DNA of 64,000 nt from Streptomyces sp. NBC_00083 (lineage in GTDB: Bacteria > Actinomycetota > Actinomycetes > Streptomycetales > Streptomycetaceae): the NCBI RefSeq assembly GCF_026343295.1, contig NZ_JAPELY010000001.1, forward strand, positions 1,984,001-2,048,000, in the 5' to 3' direction. Of this stretch, positions 45,173-52,368 are shown piece after piece. The notes under the pieces are model-generated. The model was given only the letters and a program-made list of their open reading frames with translations, made no database searches and was not told the origin of the DNA. The translations under genes and the position numbers were made by a program. Every line of letters starts with the position of its first letter. The stretch's first letter is position 1.

Positions 45173-45246
45173 GTTGGTCACCTTCACCTGTCGTTTCTGC
45201 CCGTTTCGGGCCCCTGTTGGTCATGGGTTGGTCACGTGACCAACCC
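45173..45246. other. Repeated GTTGGTCA boxes, candidate integrase arm sites
   Basis: GTTGGTCA occurs at 45173-45180, 45216-45223 and 45227-45234, and inverted at 45237-45244. The last two form a 22-bp perfect palindrome centred on CACGTG. The same box lies at 48164-48171, near the other end. Tyrosine integrases use such short repeats as arm-type sites. An operator for the cargo operon at 45368 is the alternative. Confidence 0.5.
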
Positions 45247-45367
45247 CGCAGCCCCGGTCTCGCCCTCGAACCCGGAGGCAGTTTCCAGTAGAGGAAACTC
45301 GAACCCCTTGCACCACTCTGAGGGGGCCGCGAACATCGGACCTGACACCTGAAGCGGAGGGGGCACA

Positions 45368-45565
45368 GTGGCAACGGAACTGACGCGGTTGGTGGGGGAC
45401 TGTGACGAGGGCGAGTGCCCGACCATCTACGTCACCGACAGGGGGACGCTGGCTTTTCAGGGCACGGAAATAACTGACCACGGGAGGAAGATTCCCGCGC
45501 ACGAAACCATGGTTGAAATCCCCATCGAGCTCATCCGAAAGGCGATCCGTGACAACCTCATCTAA
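45368..45565 (+). CDS. Small protein (65 aa) in DUF6879/XRE operon
   Basis: GTG 45368 follows GGAGGGGGCACA. The product (VATELTRLVGDCDEGECPTI...) is acidic. A CDEGECPTIYVTDRGTLAFQG stretch resembles small proteins found beside DUF397/DUF6879 and Scr1-like regulators in Streptomyces. A Cys pair (CDEGEC) might bind metal. Its end overlaps the DUF6879 start by 17 bases, so it leads a coupled operon. Function is unknown. Confidence 0.7.
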   Translation: MATELTRLVGDCDEGECPTIYVTDRGTLAFQGTEITDHGRKIPAHETMVEIPIELIRKAIRDNLI

Positions 45566-46076
45566 GTCCCTGGGCGACTGGCTCAAGGACTTTGAACGAG
45601 AAGCGTTCCGGCTGGAAACCCTGGACGATTACAGTCAGTCAGGCGGCGTAGACGCCTATCAGGCGTTCCTCGCAGGGAAGCCCCAGCCGGAGGAATACAA
45701 GACGGCTGGATGGCTCACGACAGTGGGCGACGCGGTGCAGGCAGGCAAGCGCATTTATCGCGTACACGTGCTGGCACGTCCATTGACGGACTATCTCCGG
45801 TTCGAGTTGTCATGGGGCTACATCCGCAACATGACTGCCGGAGAAGAGTTCTTCATTCTGGACACGACCGGCCGGGAAGACCCCATCCCGACTGCACCCG
45901 ACTTCTGGATGTTCGATGACCGGACGATTGGCGCCATGAAGTATGACGCTCAAGGTGCGTACCTTGGCGTTGACTTTGTCGGTGAAGACAAGCGGTCAGA
46001 GTTCCGGCGGTACAGGGATGTGGCTATGGCTTCGGCCGTACCGTTCCCTGAATGGTGGGCGCAGTACGGGGAGTGA
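45549..46076 (+). CDS. DUF6879 family protein
   Basis: This 175-residue protein contains GDWLKDFEREAFRLETL, KRIYRVHVLARPLTDYLRFEL and RRYRDVAMASAVPFPEWW, characteristic of DUF6879. Members sit beside XRE/DUF5753 regulators of the Scr1 type and are suspected partners in toxin-antitoxin-like or developmental modules. The start is GTG 45549 inside the upstream gene, with AAAGG 7 bases before. Its stop overlaps the XRE start (GTGA). Codon use is less GC-biased than in flanking core genes. Confidence 0.8.
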   Translation: MTTSSKSLGDWLKDFEREAFRLETLDDYSQSGGVDAYQAFLAGKPQPEEYKTAGWLTTVGDAVQAGKRIYRVHVLARPLTDYLRFELSWGYIRNMTAGEEFFILDTTGREDPIPTAPDFWMFDDRTIGAMKYDAQGAYLGVDFVGEDKRSEFRRYRDVAMASAVPFPEWWAQYGE

Positions 46077-46903
46077 ATAGATCAAGTCTTGGCTCCGCAC
46101 TACGGGCACTGCGCGAGTCCTCCGGGATTGAGGCCAAAGCAGTGGCCCGTAGTGCTGCTATGTCCAGATCCAAGCTATCCAAGATCGAGAACGGGAACAC
46201 CTCTCCCAGCGTCACTGACGTGGACTGCATCCTTACCGCTCTTGCTGTATCGGAAGAGGTCAAGGCCGAGTACATGGCTGTTGCGAGAGCGGCAGCGACG
46301 GAAGTCACGGCATGGCGGCTGATTCGACGGCTGGGCTACAACCGAAAACAACAACAGGTGCAGGCCCTGGAATCGCAGACGAGCCTACTGCGGCTGTTCC
46401 AGCCTTCCTTGGTCCCTGGCCTCCTGCAAACCCCGGAGTACATCCGTGCTGTATTTGCACGCAGGAACCTTACCGAAGTGCAGCTGGAGCGCACGATAGG
46501 TGCGAGGCTGGCTCGACAGACAGTGCTTTACGCCGATGACAAAACATTCCGGTTCATCATCACAGAGTCTGTTCTTCGCTGGCGAATTGTGGCCCCTCTG
46601 GTAATGGTCGGCCAGCTCGACAAGCTCATATCCGTGTCGAGGCTTCCCAACGTGGATATTAGAGTGGTTTCATTGGCGACCCCTCAAGTAGACTTCCCGG
46701 GGCATTCGTTCTCCATTAAGGACGAGCGTACCGTAACCATTGAGACGATCCATGCGGAAACCGTAGTGACCGACCCTCGGGATATCGCGCTCTACGCATC
46801 AAAATTCGAGGGATTTGTTCATGCCGCTGTTTCCGGTGATGAGATGAGGGAATTGGTTGCATCCATCCGGGATGGCTTTTTGCGCGAACAGGAAACTCGC
46901 TAG
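46073..46903 (+). CDS. XRE family regulator with DUF5753 domain (Scr1-like)
   Basis: This 276-residue protein has an N-terminal HTH_3 (LGSALRALRESSGIEAKAVA, SRSKLSKIENGNTSPSVTDV). The DUF5753 domain contains LFQPSLVPGLLQTPEYIRAVF, GARLARQTVLYADDKTFRFI and VDFPGHSFSIKDERTVTIETIH. This architecture is the Scr1/WhiJ-like group that pairs with small DUF397 or DUF6879 proteins. GTG 46073 is chosen because it overlaps the DUF6879 stop; ATG 46052 lacks a ribosome site. It probably represses its own operon and may neutralise DUF6879 or be modulated by it. Confidence 0.88.
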   Translation: MNRSSLGSALRALRESSGIEAKAVARSAAMSRSKLSKIENGNTSPSVTDVDCILTALAVSEEVKAEYMAVARAAATEVTAWRLIRRLGYNRKQQQVQALESQTSLLRLFQPSLVPGLLQTPEYIRAVFARRNLTEVQLERTIGARLARQTVLYADDKTFRFIITESVLRWRIVAPLVMVGQLDKLISVSRLPNVDIRVVSLATPQVDFPGHSFSIKDERTVTIETIHAETVVTDPRDIALYASKFEGFVHAAVSGDEMRELVASIRDGFLREQETR

Positions 46904-46963
46904 AAGGTGGTCCCCGCAAGGCTGACACTTGTCGAGCACCGAAGACGCCGACGAGAGGAAGCC

Positions 46964-47179
46964 ATGACTACTCCGTTCAAGTATCCGCAGCTGCCAGTGG
47001 AGTTGCCCGGGGCGGTGGAGGCCTTTCTGTACAACTGCACTCCGGCCGAAGGCTGTGGAGTCTGCGCGGCACTCGTGAGGGAGGTGGAAGAGGCGAAGAA
47101 GGCCAAGCGGTGGAGCGGTGCCTACGACGCTGCGGCGGAGGTGCGCAATCACCCGCACGCGAAGCGGGGCCGTCGATGA
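46964..47179 (+). CDS. Small hypothetical protein of the element
   Basis: This 71-residue protein begins MTTPFKYPQLPVELPGAVEAF and has Cys residues in NCTPAEGCGVCAALV, then a helical, basic C-terminus. GAGAGGAAGCC precedes ATG 46964. Similar small proteins accompany Streptomyces integrative elements and Scr1-like loci. No function is known. Its TGA overlaps the next gene's ATG. Confidence 0.7.
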   Translation: MTTPFKYPQLPVELPGAVEAFLYNCTPAEGCGVCAALVREVEEAKKAKRWSGAYDAAAEVRNHPHAKRGRR

Positions 47180-47412
47180 TGGACATGCAGGAGTGGCGTT
47201 CGGCGTGGGATCGCGCCCAGGCCGCCACGGACACGCTCAGAACGGCCCTGAGTGACATGGGGGCCGGAGAAACCCAGGTCATGCATCTGCGGCCGATGGT
47301 GAACCGCCGAGGGACGGCGTGGGTGGATGTGGGGCAGATGCCCGCCGATCTGGCCGCGAGGCTGGCGGATGTGATCAGGGTCGGGAGTCTCGACAACATC
47401 GGGCCCTCATGA
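47176..47412 (+). CDS. Small hypothetical protein of the element
   Basis: This 78-residue protein begins MMDMQEWRSAWDRAQAATDTL. A helical N-half is followed by ETQVMHLRPMVNRRGTAWVDVGQMPADLA. It starts in the stop of the preceding gene (ATGATG) and its own stop overlaps the next (ATGA). That tight packing supports expression as part of the operon. Not recognised. Confidence 0.65.
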   Translation: MMDMQEWRSAWDRAQAATDTLRTALSDMGAGETQVMHLRPMVNRRGTAWVDVGQMPADLAARLADVIRVGSLDNIGPS

Positions 47413-47662
47413 GTCAGGAGGCGGCGTACACGCCGGAGGAGCTGAGTCCTGACGAGACGATGGCCAGCTTGTACCGGCTCGCTCTGAGCATCGCCGCTGA
47501 GAACGGCTCGATCATCCCCACAGGTGCTCGGAGATTAGGGCGCTATGCGTTATGGCCGAGTTGCGGCGGCGAGGCGTCGTCGTCCCTGAACCGGCAAGAG
47601 CCGTGATCGAGTGGGTTGACCCGCGCTACGCGGACGTCGTGGAGCTCTTCGACAAGGCGTAG
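47409..47662 (+). pseudogene. Small element protein, apparently frameshifted
   Basis: ATG 47409 (MSQEAAYTPEELSPDETM ASLYRLALSIAAENG) runs to 47606, but its tail ARRLGRYALWPSCGG is unlike the start. In another frame, IRALCVMAELRRRGVVVPEP then ARAVIEWVDPRYADVVELF DKA to 47662 continues the protein-like pattern. Joining both with a one-base change near 47525-47545 would give one protein of about 84 residues. The function is unknown. Confidence 0.55.
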
Positions 47663-47934
47663 ATCAGTGGTTCAACGCGCTGTCCGAACTGCTATGGCGT
47701 CCGCAACTGCGTGATCATCGACCTCGACGCAGGGGACGCGTGGGGCTACTGGACGTGCCCCTGCATCCCCGACTCCTGTCGCGATCGGCTCCCTTGGTAC
47801 TCCCGCTCCTTCCATGGTCACGGCGGCGCGACGTGGGGGGAGCGAGCCTAGATCCCCCGACCGGACAACCCCGTGTAGGGGCAGGTCGTGTCCCATACCT
47901 GAGAAGAGGCGCGCAGGCTCCCGGCCCGGTCCGC

Positions 47935-48144
47935 CCCAACGAGGACTTCCGAATGCACGACTGGCGGCACAGCTAGGTCACGAACGATCTGGATGCCGGG
48001 GAGAACCCCGTAGAGGTCTCCGCGGACGTTCGGCACCACACGCCGGGCTGCACGATGGCCCGGTACGGGCACTCACGTAAGGACGGAGCGCGCCGACTGG
48101 CCGCCTCCGGTGCGGGCCGACTCGGCCTGTCATCCCTGGTCTGA
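47935..48144 (+). pseudogene. C-terminal remnant of a tyrosine-recombinase integrase
   Basis: The frame reads VRPNEDFRMHDWRHS, a TAG stop at 47974-47976, then VTNDLDAGENPVEVSADVRH, HTPGCTMARYGHSRKDGARR and LAASGAGRLGLSSLV to TGA 48142. HDWRHS is the HxxR box. ARYGHSRKD normally carries the catalytic Tyr. The N-terminal three quarters and the first catalytic Arg are absent. It lies at the tRNA-proximal end, as expected for such elements. Confidence 0.75.
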
Positions 48145-48163
48145 CCTGGGGATTCGCTGGGCC

Positions 48164-48256
48164 GTTGGTCACGTGGTCGGTCACGCCACTGTCCAGAAAA
48201 GCAGAAAACCCCACGTGAAGTGGGGTCTCAGCCGGTGTCCGAGGGGGGACTTGAAC
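48164..48256. other. attR region with GTTGGTCA boxes
   Basis: GTTGGTCA at 48164-48171 and a near copy GGTCGGTCA at 48175-48183 lie just inside the element. The att core 48224-48248 matches 45064-45088 and overlaps the tRNA 3' end. Confidence 0.6.
48204..48226 (-). terminator. Terminator of tRNA-Leu
   Basis: On the minus strand ACCCCAC-TTCAC-GTGGGGT is followed by TTTC, directly after the tRNA 3' end. A diverged counterpart lies at 45047-45067. Confidence 0.7.
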
Positions 48257-48320
48257 CCCCACGCCCGATAAAGGGCACTAGCACCTCAAGCTAGCGCGTC
48301 TGCCATTCCGCCACCCGGAC
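48236..48320 (-). tRNA. tRNA-Leu, anticodon GAG
   Basis: The 85-nucleotide cloverleaf on the minus strand has acceptor stem GTCCGGG/CTCGGAC with discriminator A. The anticodon stem CTAGC/GCTAG holds loop TTGAGGT (anticodon GAG), a long class II variable arm follows (GTGCCC...GGGC), and the T-loop is GTTCAAGTC. CCA is not encoded (CCG follows). It hosts the integrated element at its 3' end. Confidence 0.93.
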
Positions 48321-48507
48321 AAGGTGTCTGTCTCGCGGGCCGTGCCCGTTCCGACGTGGAAAACAATAGCAAACATCCGGGGGTGCTCGATCACCCCCCT
48401 GGCCTGCGTGAACTCCGGATGTCGGCGGGAAGCCGCCCTTGGGCGCGGAGGGGGCGCGGGGGCAGGATGGACGGGGACGACACGGAGCGACAGCGGGAGG
48501 AACCAGC

Positions 48508-49839
48508 GTGAGCGAATCGAGCACGACCCGGAACGGCGGCGTGACCGGTGAGGACGAGGTCGTCGACCTCTGCCGCGATCTCATCAGGATCGACACCAGC
48601 AACTACGGCGACCACTCGGGGCCCGGTGAGCGCGCGGCGGCGGAGTACGTCGCGGAGAAGCTCGCCGAGGTCGGTCTCGAACCGAAGATCTTCGAGTCGC
48701 ACAAGGGCCGCGCCTCCACCGTGGCCCGCATCGCCGGCGAGGACCCCTCGCGGCCGGCGCTGCTCATCCACGGCCACACCGACGTCGTGCCCGCCAACGC
48801 GGCCGACTGGACCCACGACCCGTTCGGCGGCGAGATCGCCGACGGCTGTGTGTGGGGCCGCGGCGCGGTCGACATGAAGGACATGGACGCGATGACCCTC
48901 GCGGTCGTGCGCGACCGGCTGCGCAGCGGCCGCAAGCCCCCGCGCGACATCGTCCTCGCCTTCCTCGCCGACGAGGAGGCCGGCGGCACCTACGGCGCGC
49001 GCTTCCTGGTCGACAAGCACCCCGAGCTCTTCGAGGGCTGCACCGAGGCGATCAGCGAGGTCGGCGGCTTCTCGTTCACCGTCAACGAGAACCTCCGGCT
49101 CTACCTCATCGAGACGGCCCAGAAGGGCATGCACTGGATGAAGCTGACCGTGGACGGCACCGCCGGCCACGGCTCGATGATCCACAAGGACAACGCCATC
49201 ACCGAGCTGTCCGAGGCCGTGGCCCGGCTCGGCCGGCACAAGTTCCCGGTGCGGGTCACCAAGACGCTGCGGCACTTCCTCGACGAGCTCGGGGACGCGC
49301 TCGGCACCGAACTCGACCCCGAGGACATGGACGGCACGCTCGCCAAGCTCGGCGGCATCGCCAAGCTGATCGGCGCCTCGCTCCAGAACACCGCCAACCC
49401 GACGCAGCTGGGCGCCGGCTACAAGGTCAACGTCATCCCCGGACAGGCCACCGCCCACGTCGACGGGCGTTTCCTGCCGGGGTACGAGGCGGAGTTCCTC
49501 GCCGACCTCGACCGCATCCTGGGCCCGCGCGTCAAGCGCGAGGACGTCCACGCCGACAAGGCCCTGGAGACCACGTTCGACGGCGCCCTGGTCGACGCCA
49601 TGCAGAGCGCGCTGCTGGCCGAGGACCCGATCGCCCGCGCCGTGCCGTACATGCTCTCGGCCGGCACGGACGCCAAGTCCTTCGACGACCTCGGCATCCG
49701 CGGCTTCGGCTTCGCGCCCCTGAAGCTGCCGCCGGAGCTGGACTTCGCCGGGATGTTCCACGGCGTGGACGAGCGGGTGCCGGTGGACGGCCTGAAGTTC
49801 GGCGTACGGGTCCTCGACCGGTTCATCGACGCGTCCTGA
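48508..49839 (+). CDS. M20/M25/M40 family metallopeptidase
   Basis: This 443-residue protein has metal motifs LLIHGHTDVVP, GRGAVDMKDMDAM and AFLADEEAGGTYGARF plus a dimerisation insert with KMTVDGTAGHGSM-like sequence (KLTVDGTAGHGSM). It hydrolyses a peptide or acylated amino acid. GTG 48508 is preceded by GGGAGG at 7 bases; the open frame extends further upstream without a better site. It is next to chpH in the conserved block. Confidence 0.92.
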   Translation: MSESSTTRNGGVTGEDEVVDLCRDLIRIDTSNYGDHSGPGERAAAEYVAEKLAEVGLEPKIFESHKGRASTVARIAGEDPSRPALLIHGHTDVVPANAADWTHDPFGGEIADGCVWGRGAVDMKDMDAMTLAVVRDRLRSGRKPPRDIVLAFLADEEAGGTYGARFLVDKHPELFEGCTEAISEVGGFSFTVNENLRLYLIETAQKGMHWMKLTVDGTAGHGSMIHKDNAITELSEAVARLGRHKFPVRVTKTLRHFLDELGDALGTELDPEDMDGTLAKLGGIAKLIGASLQNTANPTQLGAGYKVNVIPGQATAHVDGRFLPGYEAEFLADLDRILGPRVKREDVHADKALETTFDGALVDAMQSALLAEDPIARAVPYMLSAGTDAKSFDDLGIRGFGFAPLKLPPELDFAGMFHGVDERVPVDGLKFGVRVLDRFIDAS

Positions 49840-49915
49840 GGCCGAGCCCGGCCCGATCCGCCGGCTCACGGGCGTCGCTCGATTAATCGTCTGAGCGTAC
49901 GTGTCTTACTGAAAA

Positions 49916-49929
49916 GAGTGAATGCACTC
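49916..49929. promoter_or_regulatory. Dyad upstream of chpH
   Basis: GAGTG-AATG-CACTC lies about 90 bases before chpH, followed by CATATGCTCG. This AT-rich stretch is the likely chaplin promoter region. The regulator is not identifiable. Confidence 0.35.
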
Positions 49930-50016
49930 ATATGCTCGTAGCCCCATAACTTCCCCCTCGTTACAGGGTGTGCGGTCCGCGGCTGGGATCGCACATATGC
50001 CAACAAGGAGGAAGTA

Positions 50017-50250
50017 ATGATCAAGAAGGTCGTCGCTGCTGCGGCTGTCACTGGTGGTCTGGTTCTCGCGGGTGCCGGTATGGCCGTCGCGGATGCGGGT
50101 GCCCAGGGTGCCGCTGTGAACTCCCCCGGCGTCGCGTCCGGCAATGTCATCCAGGTCCCCGTGCACGTGCCGGTGAACCTGTGCGGCAACACCGTTTCCG
50201 TGATCGGGCTGCTGAACCCCGCCTTCGGCAACACCTGCGTCAACAAGTGA
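50017..50250 (+). CDS. chpH: Short chaplin ChpH
   Basis: This 77-residue secreted protein has signal MIKKVVAAAAVTGGLVLAGAGMAVADAG and one chaplin domain (AVNSPGVASGNVIQVPVHVP, NLCGNTVSVIGLLNP, AFGNTCVNK) with the two disulfide cysteines. Chaplins assemble into amyloid fibrils that coat aerial hyphae and spores and lower surface tension. A perfect AAGGAGGAAGTA site precedes ATG 50017. The M20-chpH-chpC order is typical of Streptomyces. A 20-bp hairpin follows. Confidence 0.96.
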   Translation: MIKKVVAAAAVTGGLVLAGAGMAVADAGAQGAAVNSPGVASGNVIQVPVHVPVNLCGNTVSVIGLLNPAFGNTCVNK

Positions 50251-50278
50251 CGTTGTGCCTCAACCCGTAAGGGTCTGA

Positions 50279-50325
50279 GCCGGGCGGCCCCGGAGTGCGT
50301 GCCATGCACTCCGGGGCCGCCCGGC
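50279..50325 (+). terminator. Perfect 20-bp hairpin between chpH and chpC
   Basis: 50279-50298 pairs exactly with 50306-50325 around a 7-base loop, then GTTTC. It separates the two chaplin transcripts. Confidence 0.8.
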
Positions 50326-50387
50326 GTTTCAGAGCTCGGGCGCAACGGCGCCGCGGGCTGTCCGGAAGGCAGAAGGCAGGGAAAACC

Positions 50388-51305
50388 ATGCGACAGGTCA
50401 CCCGCAAGTCACTGATCACCATGGCGGCCGCGAGCGGCGTCCTCGCGATGGGCAGCGGTGCCGCGCACGCCGATTCGGCGGCTCGGGGCAGCGCGTCGAA
50501 CTCGCCGGGCGTGCTGTCCGGCAACGCCGTCCAGGTACCGGTGCACGTGCCGGTCAACGCCTGCGGCAACACCGTCAACGTGATCGGCGCGCTCAATCCG
50601 ACGTTCGCCAACAGCTGCGCCAACAAGGGCGGCGGCCAGGGCGGCGCCGGTCACCGGGGCGCGGGAGCGTCCGCCGGCGGTCACACCCGGAACTCGCCCG
50701 GGGTCGCCTCGGGCAACACCGTCCAGGTGCCCATCGACGTTCCGGTGAACGCCTGCGGCAACAGCGTGAACGTGGTGGGCGTCGGCAACCCGGCGTACGG
50801 CAACGACTGCGCCAACGACGAGGGCACCGGCCCCGGCCGGCCCCAGCACCCGGGCCACCCCGGTCAGCCGCAGCACCCGGGACACCCCCAGCACCCGGGT
50901 CAGCCCCACCACCCCGGTCACCCGCAGCACCCCGGCGGGCCGCACCACCCCGGTCACCCGGGCCAGCACCAGCCCCCCTGCACCCCGGGCGAGCCGGGTC
51001 ACCCGGGTCAGCCCGGTCACCCCGGGCAGCCGGGGCAGGGGCACCCCGGGCAGCCCGGGGTGCCGCAGCACCCGGTCGGTCCGATCGCGCACCACCCCGC
51101 GGTGCCCGCGCACCCGGCCGGGCCCGGCACGGTCGTCAGCCCGGCCACCCGGACCGTGACCGCCGCCGCGGCGGCGCCGGCCCAGGCTCCGGCCATGCTG
51201 GCGCACACCGGCTCCGAGGGCCTCGGTCTCGCCCTCCCCGCCGCCGCGGGCCTGGTGCTCGGCGGAGCGGTCCTCTACCGCCGTGGGCGCGCCGCACAGC
51301 AGTAA
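50388..51305 (+). CDS. chpC: Long, sortase-anchored chaplin (ChpC-like)
   Basis: This 305-residue secreted protein has an N-terminal signal (MRQVTRKSLITMAAASG) and two chaplin domains (about 33-80 and 98-145) with VPVNACGNTVNV-type cysteine motifs. A His/Pro/Gly-rich linker (about 148-235) of PQHPGHP-like repeats follows. The sorting signal LAHTG at 271-275 is followed by a hydrophobic helix and YRRGRAAQQ. Sortase E-type enzymes attach such LAXTG proteins to the wall, where they template the short chaplins. The linker is longer and more His-rich than expected and contains a collagen-like GXP stretch and one extra Cys. ATG 50388 follows AGGGAA. Confidence 0.93.
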   Translation: MRQVTRKSLITMAAASGVLAMGSGAAHADSAARGSASNSPGVLSGNAVQVPVHVPVNACGNTVNVIGALNPTFANSCANKGGGQGGAGHRGAGASAGGHTRNSPGVASGNTVQVPIDVPVNACGNSVNVVGVGNPAYGNDCANDEGTGPGRPQHPGHPGQPQHPGHPQHPGQPHHPGHPQHPGGPHHPGHPGQHQPPCTPGEPGHPGQPGHPGQPGQGHPGQPGVPQHPVGPIAHHPAVPAHPAGPGTVVSPATRTVTAAAAAPAQAPAMLAHTGSEGLGLALPAAAGLVLGGAVLYRRGRAAQQ

Positions 51306-51332
51306 CGCGGCCGTGCCCGGCAGGGCGGTCAT

Positions 51333-51370
51333 GACGGAGCGGGTCCCGCATGCGCGGGGCCCGCTCCGTC
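51333..51370. terminator. Hairpin between chpC and DUF5703 genes
   Basis: GACGGAGCGGG pairs with CCCGCTCCGTC, with an inner CCCGC-ATGC-GCGGG. It lies between convergent genes. Confidence 0.6.
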
Positions 51371-51391
51371 GTCATCGCGCGCTCTCCACGC

Positions 51392-51580
51392 TCACCACGT
51401 GGCTCGCACCTGGCGGATGATCCGCCTGCGCAGCCGTACGCGACGGCTGCCGTCCCGGTGCAGACTCAGTCGGTCCAACTCCCAGTGTCCGTACTCGGCA
51501 TGGTCGGTCAGCAGACGGGTCGCCTCCTTGCGGGACACCCCGCGCGGAACGTACACGTCGACAAATTCGTATTCCGGCAT
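51392..51580 (-). CDS. DUF5703 family small protein
   Basis: This 62-residue protein (MPEYEFVDVYVPRGVSRKEA...RVRLRRRIIRQVRATW) is highly conserved in Streptomyces at this locus. It has an acidic-aromatic start, a central helix and a strongly basic C-terminus. Function is unknown. It is divergent from the acidic-protein gene at 51628. Confidence 0.82.
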   Translation of the reverse strand: MPEYEFVDVYVPRGVSRKEATRLLTDHAEYGHWELDRLSLHRDGSRRVRLRRRIIRQVRATW

Positions 51581-51627
51581 CGCATCTATTGTGCGGGCAG
51601 AGCCCCGGTACGGATAGCGTCTGCACT

Positions 51628-52305
51628 ATGTCTGATGCTGCGCAGCCCACCGCTGCCGAGGTACGTGCCGCCGCCGAGGCGGTCAAAGCCGCGCTGGACC
51701 GTCACCTCGATGCGGTGGAACGCCGCTCCGGGGACGACGATCCGGCGGTGTACGAGGCCTTCAACGCGCTCGCGGCGGCGGCCGAGGCGTACGACGAGCG
51801 GCTCTACGACCGCTACGACGAGGTGACCCCCTTCGAGATCCCCGGCGCCGACGACTCCCTGCCGCCCTACGCGGGCCCCGAGGAACCACACGCCCTCAGT
51901 GTTCTCATCCGGCGCGACTACGCCGTGGCCGAGCCCCAGCGGCTGCTCGCCCAGGCTCAGCGGATCACCGATCTCGACCCGGGCGCGGACGAGCCGGACG
52001 AGGGCGAGCACACCCTGCCGGTCGTCGGCAGCAGCGTCCATGCCGCGCTCGGTGTGCTGTTCGGCGAGTACGAGCCGGACGAAATCGCCTCGCGGCACAA
52101 GGAGTTCGGCCTGGAGGAGGGCGACTCCACGCTGTGGGTCTCGGCCTCCGACGAGCTTCCCGAGCCGGGCGAGTGGCTCAGCACACCGTTCGACCACGCC
52201 GACCCGCAGCGCGTGGTGTGCCGCTTCGACGTGAGCGCCGTCTTCGACGAGGAGGAGCTGGAGGACGACCTCGACGAGGAGGACGACCTGCGGGCCACCA
52301 CCTGA
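51628..52305 (+). CDS. Conserved acidic hypothetical protein
   Basis: This 225-residue protein has no signal or membrane segment. It is rich in Asp/Glu, and the end FDEEELEDDLDEEDDL is almost entirely acidic. The central part ITDLDPGADEPDEGEHTLPVVGSSVHAALGVLFGEY recurs, as I recall, in proteins at this place in other Streptomyces. No family function is known. Confidence 0.75.
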   Translation: MSDAAQPTAAEVRAAAEAVKAALDRHLDAVERRSGDDDPAVYEAFNALAAAAEAYDERLYDRYDEVTPFEIPGADDSLPPYAGPEEPHALSVLIRRDYAVAEPQRLLAQAQRITDLDPGADEPDEGEHTLPVVGSSVHAALGVLFGEYEPDEIASRHKEFGLEEGDSTLWVSASDELPEPGEWLSTPFDHADPQRVVCRFDVSAVFDEEELEDDLDEEDDLRATT

Positions 52306-52314
52306 CCCGGCCGT

Positions 52315-52363
52315 CACGGCGGAGGCCGCCACCCCGCTCCTGGGGGTGGCGGCCTCCGCCGTG
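52315..52363. terminator. Perfect 21-bp bidirectional terminator hairpin
   Basis: 52315-52335 pairs exactly with 52343-52363 around a 7-base loop, between convergent genes. Confidence 0.8.
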
Positions 52364-52368
52364 TGCGG

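Larger units (their letters stand above)
45064..48256. mobile_element. Remnant integrative element in tRNA-Leu(GAG)
   Basis: About 3.2 kb lies between a copy of the tRNA-Leu 3' end (45064-45095) and the intact tRNA gene (from 48236). The 25-base core GGTCTCAGCYGGTGTCCG plus GAGGGGGG is repeated with one mismatch. Just inside the ends are GTTGGTCA boxes (45173, 45216, 45227, 48164). The only recombinase trace is a dead C-terminal integrase fragment at 47935-48144, so the element can no longer move alone. Cargo is a gene string from 45368 to 47662 with lower GC and more mixed codon use than flanking genes. No replication or transfer genes are seen. Confidence 0.8.

Noticed and set aside
47676..47850. 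Possible small protein CPNCYGVRNCVIIDLDAG
   Set aside because: The frame has cysteine pairs but no usable start or ribosome site; it is probably another decayed element gene.
50850..51080. Regular short repeats that might suggest a CRISPR array
   Set aside because: The repeats are in frame inside chpC and encode HPG units; there are no unique spacers of constant length.
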